Positions 11,930 to 23,090 are shown, numbered from the stretch's first letter. The stretch is 64,000 nucleotides of DNA from Delphinapterus leucas (GCF_002288925.2 NW_022098044.1:9659100-9723099), one strand, 5' to 3'. A program made the numbers and translations. Notes: generated by a model from the sequence alone, not told the origin.

Positions 11930-12510
11930 GAAGCAAGGAAGAACTTACAGAAGAAAAGCATATTAAAACAGTGGGATACCATTTTATACCTGTTCAGTTG
12001 ACCTCCTTCTTTTCCCCAATTAATGATAATATCCAGTGTTAGTGAGTTTTTGGTCAAACTGTTTTCTCATATATACATTGGTATACCCTCTGGGAAAACA
12101 TTTTGGCAGTGTGTATGGAGAGCCATCAAAAGGCCCAAACCCAGAGACTTAGTAATCACTCTTTGCAGTGTGTTCTAAGGAAATAATTCAGAAGAAGAAA
12201 TGTCATATAGCCATTAAAAATGCTTATGTAATATCATAGAAAAGAGTTATGATGTAAGCATGCAAGATTGTACCTATGTTGTGATCACCACTGTGCAGTT
12301 ATTACACATAAATGTAAAAGGAGACTGGAAAAGAGCATGGAGAAGGGAAGATAGTCAATGTGTTAGAGTCATGGACAGTGGCTTAGTTTTTTTTAAGAAA
12401 TTCTTTTGTTGCTGTGCCTCCACACACATACACTCAAAGACCGTGCAAGAGTACCTCACTGTCATGGCTGAGACATTTAGCACAGGGGTAAATTCTTTCC
12501 AAAAATAGAC
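11930..12510 (+). repeat. L1ME-type relic, sense, just upstream of exon 2
   Basis: 'gtgggataccattttatacc', 'ggcagtgtgtatggagagcc', 'aaggaaataattcagaagaa' and 'catatagccattaaaaatgc' follow the order of an old L1 3' end. It stops about 170 bases before CRTC3 exon 2. Confidence 0.65.
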
Positions 12511-12677
12511 TAATCAAAACCCAGAAAGCACTGGAAACCTGAAGGTTTTAAGTAGAGAAGAAACTGAAGCCAAGACTTTCACTCTTGAACCATTTCGCTA
12601 CACAACACCATACTTTGATGCTTCTTTCAGATCTTTGCTGTCATCTCTCAACAACTTTGAAATGTCTTTGTTCCCAG

Positions 12678-12776
12678 GTTCAATTTCAGAAGCTTCAGCA
12701 ACTGCGCCTTACACAGTACCATGGAGGATCCTTACCCAATGTGAGCCAGCTGCGGAGCAGTGCCTCCGAGTTTCAG
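12678..12776 (+). CDS. CRTC3: CRTC3 coding exon 2 (codons 45-77)
   Basis: This 99-base exon encodes 33 residues beginning VQFQKLQQLRLTQYHGGSLP and ending RSSASEFQ. It completes most of the CREB-binding coiled-coil segment and carries the GGSLPNV motif conserved in all CRTCs. The Ser in that motif is residue 62 when joined to exon 1, equivalent to the phospho-serine at CRTC1 Ser64 and CRTC2 Ser70. The acceptor is TTCCCAG before GTT. The donor is CAG followed by GTACCT, which lacks the usual G at +5. Both introns are phase 0. A SINE starts 81 bases after the exon. An internal GTGAGC at 12741 could act as an in-frame alternative donor. Confidence 0.95.
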
Positions 12777-12857
12777 GTACCTGAGATACTTACTTTCTTT
12801 GAGCTGAGTGGAGTGTAAAAAGAGAAGCAAAAATTTTCCTTGAAAAGATTAGATCTT

Positions 12858-13172
12858 GGCTTCTCTGGTGGCGCAGTGGTCGGGAGTCCGCCTGCCAGTG
12901 CAGGGGACATGGGTTCGAGCCCTGGTCCGGGAGGATCCCGCATGCCACGGAGCAGCTGAGTCCATGCGCCACAGCTGCTGAGCCTGCGCTGTGGAGCCCA
13001 CGAGCCACAACTACTGAAGCCCGCGTGCTTAGAGCGTGTGCTCCGCGGCAAGAGAGGCCAGCACCATGAGGGGCCCGTGCACTGCAGCAAAGAGGAGTCC
13101 CCACTCGCCACAACTAGATAAAAGCCTGCGTGTAGCAACGAAGACCCAACGCAGCCAAAAGTAAAAGAAAAA
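12858..13172 (+). mobile_element. CHR-type SINE, long form, 81 bp after CRTC3 exon 2
   Basis: Full SINE from GGCTTCTCTGGTGGCGCAGT to 'gcagccaaaagtaaaagaaa'. The flanking direct repeat 'aaaagattagatcttg' (12843-12858 and 13173-13188) is perfect, which fixes both ends and points to a fairly recent insertion. Confidence 0.96.
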
Positions 13173-13276
13173 AAAAGATTAGATCTTGAAGATAAACTGG
13201 GCTTAGATACAGTTCAGTGCTCTTCTGGGAAGTCCATTGTTATTCTTTTTCCTGGTTACTGCAGCATAAGAGTGTT

Positions 13277-13632
13277 ATTTCACAAATGGTCTAAGGCAGC
13301 ACTGTCCATTGGAAATATAATGTGCGTCACATATGTCATTTAAACACTTCTAGTAGCCACATTAAAGAAAAAGAAACCAGTATAATTAATTTTAATATTA
13401 TTTAAATGATTTAAATAATTATTTGACCCAATCTATCCAAAATATTATTGTTTAAACATAGAATCAATATTAAAACACATTAATGAGATATTTCACATTC
13501 TTTTTTTTCAATTAAGTCTTTGAAATCTGGTGTGTATTTTGCACTTAAAGCACATCTTAATTTGTACCAGCCATGTTTCACTACCTTCATGTGGCTAGTT
13601 TCTACCATGCTGGACAGGACAAATCTACAGCA
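13277..13632. mobile_element. hAT-Charlie MITE (MER5-like)
   Basis: Begins with 'ggcagcactgtccattggaa' and ends with 'ctaccatgctggacaggaca', the inverted terminal features of MER5-like non-autonomous hAT elements. 'ctagtagccacattaaagaa' and 'catgtggctagtttctacca' lie inside. Non-coding. Confidence 0.75.
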
Positions 13633-13660
13633 TAGATAAGTGGTCTATACTGCACTTATT

Positions 13661-14030
13661 TTTAAATTAAAAAAAATTTTTTTTTTGGCTGTGTTGGGTC
13701 TTCGTTGCTGCGCGTGGGCTTTCTCTAGCTGCGGTGAGCAGGGGCTACTCTTTGTCGAGGTGCGTGGTCTTCTCATTGCGGCAGCTTCTCTTGTTGTGGA
13801 GCACAGGCTCTAGATGCATGGGCTTCAGTAGTTGCAGTATGTGGGCTCAGTAGTTGTGGTGCGTGGGCTCAGTAGTTGTGGCTTGCAGGCTCTAGAGCAC
13901 AGGGTCAGTAGTTGTGGCGCACGGGCTTAGTTGCTCCGTGGCATGTGGGATCTTCCCAGACCAGGGATCGAACCCCTGTCCCCTACATTGGCAGGCGGAT
14001 TCTTAACCATTGCACCACCAGGGAAGTCCC
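13661..14030 (-). mobile_element. CHR-type SINE, long form, antisense
   Basis: Antisense body 'ggctgtgttgggtcttcgtt' through 'gcaccaccagggaagtccc'. Diverged flanking repeat 'tatactgcactta' (13646) and 'tatattgcattta' (14031). The 2 of 13 mismatches mark it as older than the copy at 12858. Confidence 0.93.
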
Positions 14031-14729
14031 TATATTGCATTTAGATTAGTGCAGTGTCATAGGGTGCTTTAATCATTCATATTAGTGAAGAGCCTTGTTC
14101 AAAACAATGTGGAATTGGTGATTTAGACAGTGGTATATGGTACTGTTTTTAAGATCTGAATTAGATTTAGATATCCTAGTCTTTGAATAATTAGGAGGCT
14201 GACATTCTAATTATACAATTTAAGGTTCAGTGTTAAATTTCTTTGTTGTGAAATCTGGTTCACTTGTTTGATGATGTCCCCGTAAAGCAGAAATATTATT
14301 TAAATGGATACTTCCATTTGGGAGTGCTAATAGGAACTCTTAAATGTAATGTGATTAGAAAAAGTACTATATGAACATATTTGTACCTTAGTACACTGGA
14401 ATCTTGTCTTTAATGAGTTTGGAATCTCACTATAATACTGCCTATATTAGAAATCTACCTCTATAGATCAAACTATCTTACATGTTGGCCATTGGGTCAT
14501 TAAGTATCCAAATAAAGTAGATCTCTGCTTTATGCTGGATTTCATGCTTCAGAAGATAGAACTTTGTCAAGATATGCTGTGTTTGAAATCCCGATTTTGT
14601 GGTACTTTCCTGTCAACTTTAGAGCAATATAGAATGTACTGTAGTGTCCTTTTCCTTGTGTATTGGGGGATGGGATGAAGTGACAGACCCAGGGCTTCCC
14701 GGGATTCTTTCTCTGAGTAATTTTTAAAC

Positions 14730-15175
14730 TTTGAAACAATCACAAACTTACAGAAAAGTTGGATGTACAGTAAAAATAACTGTATTTTTACCCTTGAGAA
14801 TAAGTTGCTGACCTAATGCCCTATCAACCCAAAATACTTCACCGTGTATTTCCTACAAGCAAGGCCGTTCTACATAACCTGAATAGAACCATCAAAATCA
14901 GGAAATTAACAGTGATGCATTATTACCATTTGATCCTGAGACCCCATTCGGGTTTCACCAGATGTCCCATTACTGTCCTGTACAGCAAAAGGATCCAGTT
15001 CAGAGCACATACATTGTCTTTAGTCTCCTTCAGTCTAGAACAATTTTTCAATCTTTTATTTTTGACATTAAAGAAATTATTTTTGACTTTTGTGACCTTG
15101 CCACTTCTAAAGATCACAGGCCAGTTCTTTTTTAGAATATCTCTCTGTTGGGGTTTGTCTGATGTTTCTTCATGA
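14730..15175 (-). repeat. L1M 3' UTR relic, antisense
   Basis: 'cacaaacttacagaaaagtt', 'cccattcgggtttcaccaga', 'tcccattactgtcctgtaca' and 'gatccagttcagagcacata' are in the order of an old L1 3' UTR on the minus strand. Confidence 0.65.
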
Positions 15176-15589
15176 TTGGATTCAGATTACACATCTTTGG
15201 CAGGAATAGCCAAAGGTGGTTCTGTTATTGTATCCCATTAAGTGGGTGATTTTTCATTTTCATGGTGTTCACTTTTATCACGTAGTTAAGGTGGTGTCTG
15301 TCAGTCTTCTCTACTCTGAAGTTACTCTTCTCCTTTGTAATTAATAGGTATTTTGTGAGGAGATACTTTATCCTGATTCTCATCAAACGTTCAATTTATA
15401 CATTTATTTATTTATTTCTATATTTGTGGTTTTGTGATTTCTTATTTTTTTCCATGGTTTATAATCTATAACTATTATTGTTATTTTGATCCTCACATTA
15501 TCCCTGATTAGGCCAGTAGGAGCTCCTTCCCAGGATTCTTGTCAAACAGAAAAAAAGGTAATCCCAGAAGCATAAATTTTTTTTAAGCA

Positions 15590-16655
15590 AACATTTTTGA
15601 AGTGTAATTTATATGCAATACAATTGACCTTCTTTAGATTTACAGGTTATGTTGTATAATTAACCACCACAATCAAGATACAGAACAGTTTCATCATCCC
15701 CCAGAAGTTCCCTTAATATCCCTTTGTAATCTATTCCCATCCCCTACCTCCAGCCTCTGGAACCACTGATATGTAGTTTTGCCTTTTCCAATGTATCCTA
15801 TAAACAGAATCAGAAGTAGAGTTCTTCTTTCACTTAGCAGTTGCATTTGAGACTCATCCATGTTGTGGCATGTATGAGTTTCCTAGAGCTGCCATAACAA
15901 AGTACCACAAACTGGGTGGCTTACATTTTGAACAGCAGAAATTTATTCTCTCACAGTTCTGAGGCTGGAATTGTGAAATCAAGGTGTCCGTAGGGCCATG
16001 CTCTCTGGGGACTCTAGGGAAGAATCCTTCCTCGTCTCTTCCTAGCTTCTCTTGGTTGCCTCCAGTCCTTGGTGTCCCTTGGCTTGTAGCTCCATCATTC
16101 TGCTCTCTGCCTCCATTCCGTATGACCTTCTTCCCTGTTTGTCTGTGTCCAAATCTCCCCCTTCCTTCTCTTATAAAGACACCAGTCATTGGATTTAGGG
16201 CCCACCCTAATCCAGTATGACCTCATCTTTACTTGTTTACATCTGCAAAGATTCTCTTCCCAAATAAAGTCACATTCGTGGGTACTTGGGGTTAGGACTT
16301 GAACAAATCTTTTTTGGGGAACATGATTCAGCCCACTACGTTGCAGTTATCAGTAGCTGACTCTTTTTATTGCTGAGTAGTATTCCATTGTATGGAGGTA
16401 CTATAATTGGTTTATCCATTCATTACTTGATGAGCATTTGGATTGTTTCCACCTTTTGACAATTGTGAGTAAAGATATTCACATTCAGTTTTTGTGTAAA
16501 CACCTAGTAGTGGAACTGAACTGCTGGATCAAATGTAAGTGTATATTTAACTTTGTAAGAGACTGCCAAACTGTTTTACAAAGTGGCTATACCATTTTAC
16601 ATTCCAGCAATGTTCCAGTGACTCTGCATTCTCTCCAGACCTTGGTATTTCATTT
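15590..16655 (-). repeat. L1M relic, antisense, split by an MLT1 LTR
   Basis: Left part 15590-15870 ('gaagtgtaatttatatgcaa' to 'actcatccatgttgtggcat'). The right part 16340-16655 resumes with 'atcagtagctgactcttttt', 'gtattccattgtatggaggt' and 'gctggatcaaatgtaagtgt'. The two halves are continuous in old L1 copies, so the LTR between them is a later insertion. Confidence 0.8.
15871..16339 (+). mobile_element. Solo MLT1-type LTR (ERVL-MaLR)
   Basis: Starts TGTATGAGTTTCCTAGAGCT, carries 'accacaaactgggtggctta', 'cagcagaaatttattctctc', 'gacaccagtcattggattta', 'tgacctcatctttacttg' and ends near 'tcagcccactac'. It is a solo LTR with no internal sequence. It sits inside an older L1. Confidence 0.8.
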
Positions 16656-17492
16656 CTTTTTTTTTAAATTGTGGTTAAAAAAACACAACATAAAATTTAT
16701 CATCTTAACCATTTTTTTGACTTTTTATTTTATTTTATTTTTTTCACACACACACACTGTATTTTATTTTTATATGAGATAAATAAACTGACACCAAGCA
16801 TTGTAAATGGATGACCACAACAAAAACAACGATTGCAATTACCAAACACGAAACACACTCATACTATGTCATAATATTGACATTCAGTCCAGTAATCCTC
16901 CACTGTAACAGCTCCTTTACTTGCAGTGAAAATTGATTTGTGTATTTTTTGCCTCTGAGTCCTTGTGGGATTATTATTTTTTTTATTCAAACAGAAAGTC
17001 ACAAATATTATAATCATCCTCATCAGTTCACTCAGTCCCATGTAATTTTTTTTCATTGTGATCTTTTGTTAGCACTTTTATGAATTCATCAGTTTTCCAT
17101 TAGAGTTCTGAAAATGCTTATTCATTCAGTTCAGCAGTATAGTCAGTTACCAGAAACCTGTACTTGTCAGAGTCTTTTCCATGAATTCCTTGAAGATGAA
17201 ACCCTTTTATAGAAACATTTTTGTGAAAGCTTCAGAGTACACCCAGAACTGTCTGTAAATGACAAAAGACTTAAAAATGACCATGGTTAAAAATTTGGTG
17301 AAAGTTCATAATAATGCAATTGACAAGGAAATTTAGTTATTTCTGAGATATACATTTTAAAGAAATAAACTAGAATTATGACTTATAACATTATACCAGA
17401 ACATATAAGATTTTTAGAAATTTCATGTAATGTCTGAAACATTTACATTAACATATTTCCATATAAATAACCCAAAGAAAGTTTAGCATTAG
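16656..17492. other. A/T-rich intron sequence with old L1-like pieces
   Basis: 'ttgtggttaaaaaaacacaa' at 16668-16690 is L1-like. A short CA run is at about 16745-16758. The rest has no confident match and no gene. Confidence 0.4.
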
Positions 17493-20458
17493 TTGTTTTT
17501 TTTGTTTGTTTTTTTATACTGCAGGTTCTTATTAGTCATCAATTTTATACACATCAGTGTATACATGTCAATCCCAATCGCCCAATTCANNNNNNNNNNN
17601 NNNNNNNNNNNNNNNNNNNNNNNNNNNNNNNNNNNNNNNNNNNNNNNNNNNNNNNNNNNNNNNNNNNNNNNNNNNNNNNNNNNNNNNNNGGCATTTAGGT
17701 TGCTTCCATGACCTGGCTATTGTAAATAGTGCTGCAATGAACATTGGGGTGCATGTGTCTTTTTGAATTATGGTTTTCTCTGGGTATATGCCCAGTAGTG
17801 GGATTGCTGGATCATATGGTAATTCTATTTTTAGTTTTTTAAGGAACCTCCATACTGTTCTCCATAGTGGCTGTATCAATTTACATTCCCACCAACAGTG
17901 CAAGAGGGTTCCCTTTTCTCCACACCCTCTCCAGCATTTGTTGTTTGTAGATTTTCTGATGATGCCCATTCTAACTGGTGTGAGGTGATACCTCATTGTA
18001 GTTTTGATTTGAATTTCTCTAATAATTAGTGATGTTGAGCATCTTTTCATGTGTTTGTTGGCAATCTGTATACCTTCTTTGGAGAAATGTCTATTTAGGT
18101 CTTCTGCCCATTTTTGGATTGGGTTGTTTGTTTCTTTAATATTGAGCTACATGAGCTGTTTATATATTTTGGAGATTAATCCATTGTCCGTTGATTCGTT
18201 TGTGAATATTTTCTCCCATTCTGAGGGTTGTCTTTTCGTCTTATTTATGGTTTCCTTTCCTGTGCAAAAGCTTTTAAGCTTCATTAGGTCCCATTTGTTT
18301 ATTTTTGTTTTTATTTCCATTACTCTAGGAGGTGGATCAAAAAAGATCGTGCTGTGATTTATGTCAAAGAGTGTTCTTCCTATGTTTTCCTCTAAGAGTT
18401 TTAGAGTGTCTGGTCTTACATTTAGGTCTCTAATCCATTTTGAGTTTTTTTTTGTGTATGGTGTTAGGGAGTGTTCTAATTTCATTCTTTTACATATAGC
18501 TGTCCAGTTTTCCCAGCACCACTTATTGAAAAGACTGTCTTTTCTCCATTGTATATCTTTGCCTCTTTTGTCATAGATTAGTTGACCATAGGTGTGTGGG
18601 TTTATCTCTGGGCTTTGTATCTTGTTCCATTGATCTATGTTTCTGTTTTTGTGCCAGTACCATATTGTCTTGATTACTGTAGCTTTGTAGTATAGTCTGA
18701 AGTCAGGGAGTCTGATTCCTCCTGCTCCATTTTTTTCCCTCAAGACTGCTTTGGCTATTTGGGGTCTTTTGGGTGTCCATACAAATTTTAAGATGATTTG
18801 TTCTAGTTCCGTAAAAAATGCCATTGGTAATTTGATAGGGATTGCATTGAATCTGTAGATTGCTTTGGGTAGTATAGTCATTTTCACAATATTGAGTCTT
18901 CCAATCCAAGAACATGGTATATCTCTCTATCTGTTGGTATCATCTTTAATTTCTTTCATCAGTGTCTTATAGTTTTCTGCATACAGGTCTTTTGTTTCCC
19001 TAGGTAGGTTTATTCCTAGGTATTTTATTCTTTTTGTTGCAGTGGTAAATGGGAGTGTTTCCATAATTTCTCTTCAGATTTTTCATCATCAGTGTATAGG
19101 AATGCAAGAGATTTCTGTGCATTAATTTTGTATCCTGCAACTTTACCAAATTCACTGATTAGCTCTAGTAGTTTTCTGGTGGCATTTTTAGGATTCTCTA
19201 TGTATAGTATCATGTCATCTGCAAACAGTGACAGTTTGACTTCTTCTTTTCCAATTTGTATTCCTTTTATTTCTTTTTCTTCTTTGATTGCTGTGGCTAG
19301 GACTTCCAAAACTATGTTGAATAATAGTGGTGAGAGTGGACATCCTTGTGTCGTTCCTGATCTTAGAGGAAATGCTTTCAGTTTTTCACCATTGAGAATG
19401 ATGTTTGCTGTGGGTTTGTCGTATATGGCCTTTATTAGGTTGAGGTAGTTTCCCTCTATGCCCACTTTCTGGAGAGTTTTTATCATAAATGGGTGTTGAA
19501 TTTTGTCAAAAGCTTTTTCTGCATCTATTGAGACGATCATATGGTTTTTATTCTTCAATTTGTTAATATGGTGTATCACATTGATTGATTTGCATATATT
19601 GAAGAATCCTTGCATCCCTGGGATAAATCCCACTTGATCATGGTGTATGATCCTTTTAATGTTTTGTTGGATTCTGTTTGCTAGTATTTTGTTGAGGATT
19701 TTTGCATCTATATTCATCAGTGATATTGGTCTGTAATTTTCTTTTTTTGTAGTATCTTTGTGTGGTTTTGGTATCAGGGTGATGGTGGCCTCATAGAATG
19801 AGTTTGGGAGTGTTCCTTCCTCTGCAATTTTTGGGAAGAGTTTGAGAAGGATGGTTGTTATCTCTTCTCTAAATGTTTGATAGAATTCACCTGTGAAGCC
19901 ATCCGGTCCTGTGCTTTTGTTTGTTGGAAGATTTTTAATCACAGTTTCAATTTCATTACTTGTGATTGGTCTGTCCATATTTTCTGTTTCTTCCTGGTTC
20001 AGTCTTGGAAGGTTATACCTTTCTAAGAATTTGTCCATTTCTTCCAGGTTGTCCATTTTATTGGCATAGAGTTACTTGTGGTAGCCTTTTAGGATGCTTT
20101 GTATTTCTGTGGTATCTGTTGTAACTTCTCCTTTTTCATTTCTAATTTTATTGATTTTAGTCCTCTCCCTCTTTTTCTTGATGAGTCTGGCTAATGGTTT
20201 ATCAATTTTGTTTATTTTCTCAAAGAACCAACTTTTAGTTTTATTGATCTTTGCTATTGTTTTCTTTGTTTCTATTTCATTTCTTTCTGCTCTGATCTTT
20301 ATGATTTCTTTCCTTCTGCTAACTTTGGGTTTTGTTTCTTCTTCTTTCTCTAGTTCCTTTAGGTGTAAGGTTAGATTGTTTACTTGAGATTTTTCTTGTT
20401 TCTTGAGGTAGGCTTGTAAACCTCCCTCTTAGAACTGCTTTTGCTGCATCCCTAGGTT
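17493..20458 (-). mobile_element. 5'-truncated L1 (ORF2 part and 3' UTR), antisense
   Basis: This is a ~3 kb L1 lying antisense to CRTC3. From right to left it has the end of the endonuclease/linker region, reverse transcriptase, the C-terminal domain and the 3' UTR, ending at a T-run near 17499. The longest open block (20056-19025, minus) covers the RT core: [26 protein letters not shown], the [12 protein letters not shown] block, and the catalytic LFADDMILY. Frames break near 19020 and again between 18150 and 18050, so it cannot encode a working ORF2 protein. A 100-N gap lies in the 3' UTR. Its sequence is very close to the copy at 25618-27624, so both belong to the same young lineage. Confidence 0.95.
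17590..17689. other. Assembly gap (100 N)
   Basis: Exactly 100 N, the usual placeholder for unknown length, inside the 3' UTR of the antisense L1. Comparison with the other L1 in the window predicts about 297 missing bases. Confidence 0.99.
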
Positions 20459-20692
20459 TTGTTTTTATTTTATTTTATTTTATTTATTTATTTATTTTTT
20501 GCGGTACACGGGCCTCTCACTGTTGTGGCCTCTCCCGTTGTAGGGCACAGGCTCTGGACACGCAGGCTCAGCGGCCATGGCTCACGGGCCTAGCCACTCC
20601 GCGGCATGTGGGATCTTCCTGGACCGGGGCACGAACCTGTGTCCCCTGCATTGGCAGGCGGACTCTCAACCACTGCCCCATCAGGGAAGCCC
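20459..20692 (-). mobile_element. CHR-type SINE, short form, antisense
   Basis: A T-rich tail from 20459, then 'gcggtacacgggcctctcac' to 'ccccatcagggaagccc'. It abuts a second SINE head on its right. Confidence 0.93.
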
Positions 20693-20734
20693 AGAAGGCA
20701 GGTTCTTTACCACTGGACCACCAGGGAAGTCCCC
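20693..20734 (-). repeat. SINE 5'-end fragment next to the short-form SINE
   Basis: 'ggttctttaccactggacca' followed by 'ccagggaagtcccc' is the antisense 5' end of a second tRNA-derived SINE, with no body of its own. It may be the stub left when the other SINE inserted into or recombined with it. Confidence 0.7.
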
Positions 20735-20872
20735 TCCATAGATTTTTAGACTCAGCTTTTTGACTTCTACAAAAAGTCGTGTTGGGATTTTAAGTGGGAT
20801 TTCACTGAATCTGTAATCAGGTTGGGGAGAACTGATGTTTTAATACTGAGTTTTCTAATCCATGAACATGGA
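20735..20872 (-). repeat. L1 ORF2 fragment, antisense
   Basis: 'gtgttgggattttaagtggg' and 'ttttctaatccatgaacatg' match antisense L1 ORF2 phrases. It is not colinear with the larger L1 on its left, so this junction is rearranged. Confidence 0.65.
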
Positions 20873-21860
20873 ACAGAAGCAGAGATTTTTGATTCAAGTT
20901 AAGTTGCTTATAATTAGTTATTTAAACAGTCCACTTCCTTTTATGTTTATAGATCATTTTGGAGTTTACAGAATGTTTTCACAACTCTTATTCTACTTGA
21001 TTCTTAATATATTAGTTGGTAAGCATAGCACTATATTAATATTGGTTAAAGACCAATTTTCTATCCTAATGGAGGATCTAAAAGTACATTCTTTTCACCT
21101 AACCCATTGGGCCCTTATTCAGAGAACACAAACTTACCAGATGAGTAAACCAAAGTAAGCTTTTCAGGCTAACTTCTGATAATCCTTAGCAACGGACAGG
21201 TCATTGGTCAGGGGTGGCTAAGGTTACAGCGCTCCTATTTCTAGGCAGGGCCTGGCGTGTGTACACTGAAGGCAGAGAGAGGAAGTGGGCATTATCTTCT
21301 TCTCTGAGGGCTAGGGCTGTCTGCTCTGGTTAGGGGAGGGCCTGCCGTTCTCCAGTGCGTTGCAGCCTGCGTAACAGCAAGGGCGCCTGTTGGCTGTGCA
21401 GCCTGATTGTCAGGCAGCTACAGAGAGAGGGACAGAGGGCATCTCTTTGTATAGTGCTATCTGGGTAGTTGTAGCCTTTCACATCCTTCACATAACCTCC
21501 CTAGTTCTTTCAAATTATATCACTAAAAACTAATCACACTTTTTTACATTTCTGACTACTACATTTTTTAAAAATTGGGTCATCTTGTTTATAACTGAGA
21601 GTTTATAATTTAGGGAGCAATCTGGCAGCCAAAGGGAGAAAGCCCTATTGCAAGCAGAAGGGCTTGGCCAGATGCAAAATGGTGATTTTTCTGAGACCCA
21701 CCACCAATACAAGTGGGTATAGTGAGGCCCAGAGTTTGCATAGCAAATATTGTTGGAGAAGCAGAATTTAAAAATCAAGTCTTTGACTCCTAGTTCAATT
21801 TTAGTGGCTTTCCTTTGCTGAATTTCCTTTAAAAATTTTATAAGATTCTTTAAAAAATGA
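20873..21860. other. Intron 2 sequence with no recognised feature
   Basis: No gene or confident repeat was recognised. A GC-richer stretch lies at 21190-21420. Confidence 0.4.
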
Positions 21861-21867
21861 CTGGCAG

Positions 21868-21988
21868 GGAATTCCCTGATGGTCCAGTGGTTAGGACTCC
21901 ACACTTTCACTGCCAAGGGTGCGGGTTCTATCTCTAGTCAGGGAACTAAGATCCCGCAAGCTGCACAGTGCAGCCAAAAAAAAAAAAA
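21868..21988 (+). mobile_element. tRNA-derived SINE, ~120 bp type
   Basis: 'gggaattccctgatggtcca' to 'gcacagtgcagcc' plus an A-run. Flanked by 'gactggca' and 'gattggca', an imperfect target duplication. This is a shorter, older relative of the CHR SINEs. Confidence 0.88.
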
Positions 21989-22059
21989 GATTGGCAAGGT
22001 ACATTGGTTAAATTCAAACAAATGGAAAACAGAAGTAGCAATATTAACCTCAAAATACT

Positions 22060-22175
22060 GCTGCTAATAATAGCCAACATTTGTTGAGTATGAGCTATGT
22101 GTCAGACACTGCATTAAGCTCACTACATAGATTATTTAATTTTCACAAAAACCCATTGGGTATATGTATTTGGTA
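22060..22175 (-). repeat. MIR fragment, antisense
   Basis: 'aatagccaacatttgttgag', 'gtgtcagacactgcattaag' and 'ttatttaattttcacaaaaa' follow antisense MIR. Confidence 0.75.
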
Positions 22176-22479
22176 ATTTTCATAGCATTATTTGAGTTGT
22201 ATGTAAAATATGATAACATAGCAACAAATTGCAAAAAGCAAAAACTAGTAAAATTAGGAGAATGTGACAGCACAATTGTAGATTTTTAATTCACTATAAC
22301 AGTTGAGTCAGTACACAAAATATAGAGTGATATCATTAGCAAATGAGGATTACTATATACAAAATGTTTTTTTGATAAAAGTCCCTTTTATTTTCTACTC
22401 TATAAAATATGTAAAATCAGATATTATATCATTTCTTCAGCCTTCTGCCAGTGAAGCCCTGGTCCTTGAAATACTTTTT

Positions 22480-22685
22480 TATAATTTTTGTTGAAATATA
22501 GTTGATTTACAATGTTACGTTACTTTCAGGTATACAGCAAAGTGATTCATTTACACATATATAAATAAATAAATATATATATATATATATATATATATTC
22601 TGTTTTTACATTCTCTTCCCTTATAGGTTATTATAAGATATTGAGTATAGTTCCCTGTGCTCAAAAATTTATTCCTATAATTTTT
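22480..22685 (-). repeat. L1 3' end (cetartiodactyl type), antisense, with (TA)n
   Basis: 'gttgaaatatagttgattta', 'acagcaaagtgattcattta' and 'gagtatagttccctgtgctc' are the reverse of the L1 3' end seen in sense at 24885-25065. A TA run lies at about 22572-22598. Confidence 0.8.
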
Positions 22686-22689
22686 TTCT

Positions 22690-23045
22690 CTAAAAAGGTA
22701 AGATAACCTTTTTTACATATTCATAGACAAATTTTAAAAACAACATTTTTTTTCCTGATTGTAAAAGTGATGCTTATTATAGAAAACAGGTAACATTCCG
22801 GTTCACATTTTGGCTGTTTTCTTTCAGTAGTTTTGTTGTGACTGTAAATATTTTTAACAAAATCAACATCATACTGCATGTATAGTTTTGTATCTTTTTG
22901 ACGTCATGAACACTTTCTTATGTTTAAATGGTCTTCAAAAACATTATTTCTAGTGATTTATGATATTCTATCACATGGATGCACCACAGTTTATTGAACT
23001 GCTCCCTTATTGTTGGACATTTGGGTTGTTTTCACTATTCATAGG
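22690..23045 (-). repeat. L1ME-type relic, antisense
   Basis: 'ttattgttggacatttgggt', 'gatgcaccacagtttattga' and 'gtaaaagtgatgcttattat' are in the order of an old L1 in antisense. Confidence 0.65.

Positions 23046-23090
<45 letters not shown>
23046..23090. repeat. (TG)n microsatellite
   Basis: A continuous TG dinucleotide run of about 22 units. Confidence 0.98.

Larger units (their letters stand above)
5186..12677 (+). other. CRTC3: CRTC3 intron 1
   Basis: This 7.5 kb phase-0 intron starts GTGAGG and ends TTCCCAG. Its first ~370 bases are still CpG island. From about 5640 to 7430 I see mostly single-copy-looking sequence with no gene. The rest carries an ancient unclassified repeat (7430-8250), three MIRs, an L1M relic and an L1ME relic ending about 170 bases before exon 2. 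No RNA gene was recognised. Confidence 0.85.

Noticed and set aside
13730..13990. Tandemly repeated 'ctcagtagttgtgg' units that look like an array
   Set aside because: These are the internal near-repeats of the long-form CHR SINE, not a CRISPR array or satellite.
19025..20056. 343-codon minus-strand frame with reverse transcriptase motifs
   Set aside because: It is part of the antisense L1 ORF2, frameshifted at both ends, not a host gene.
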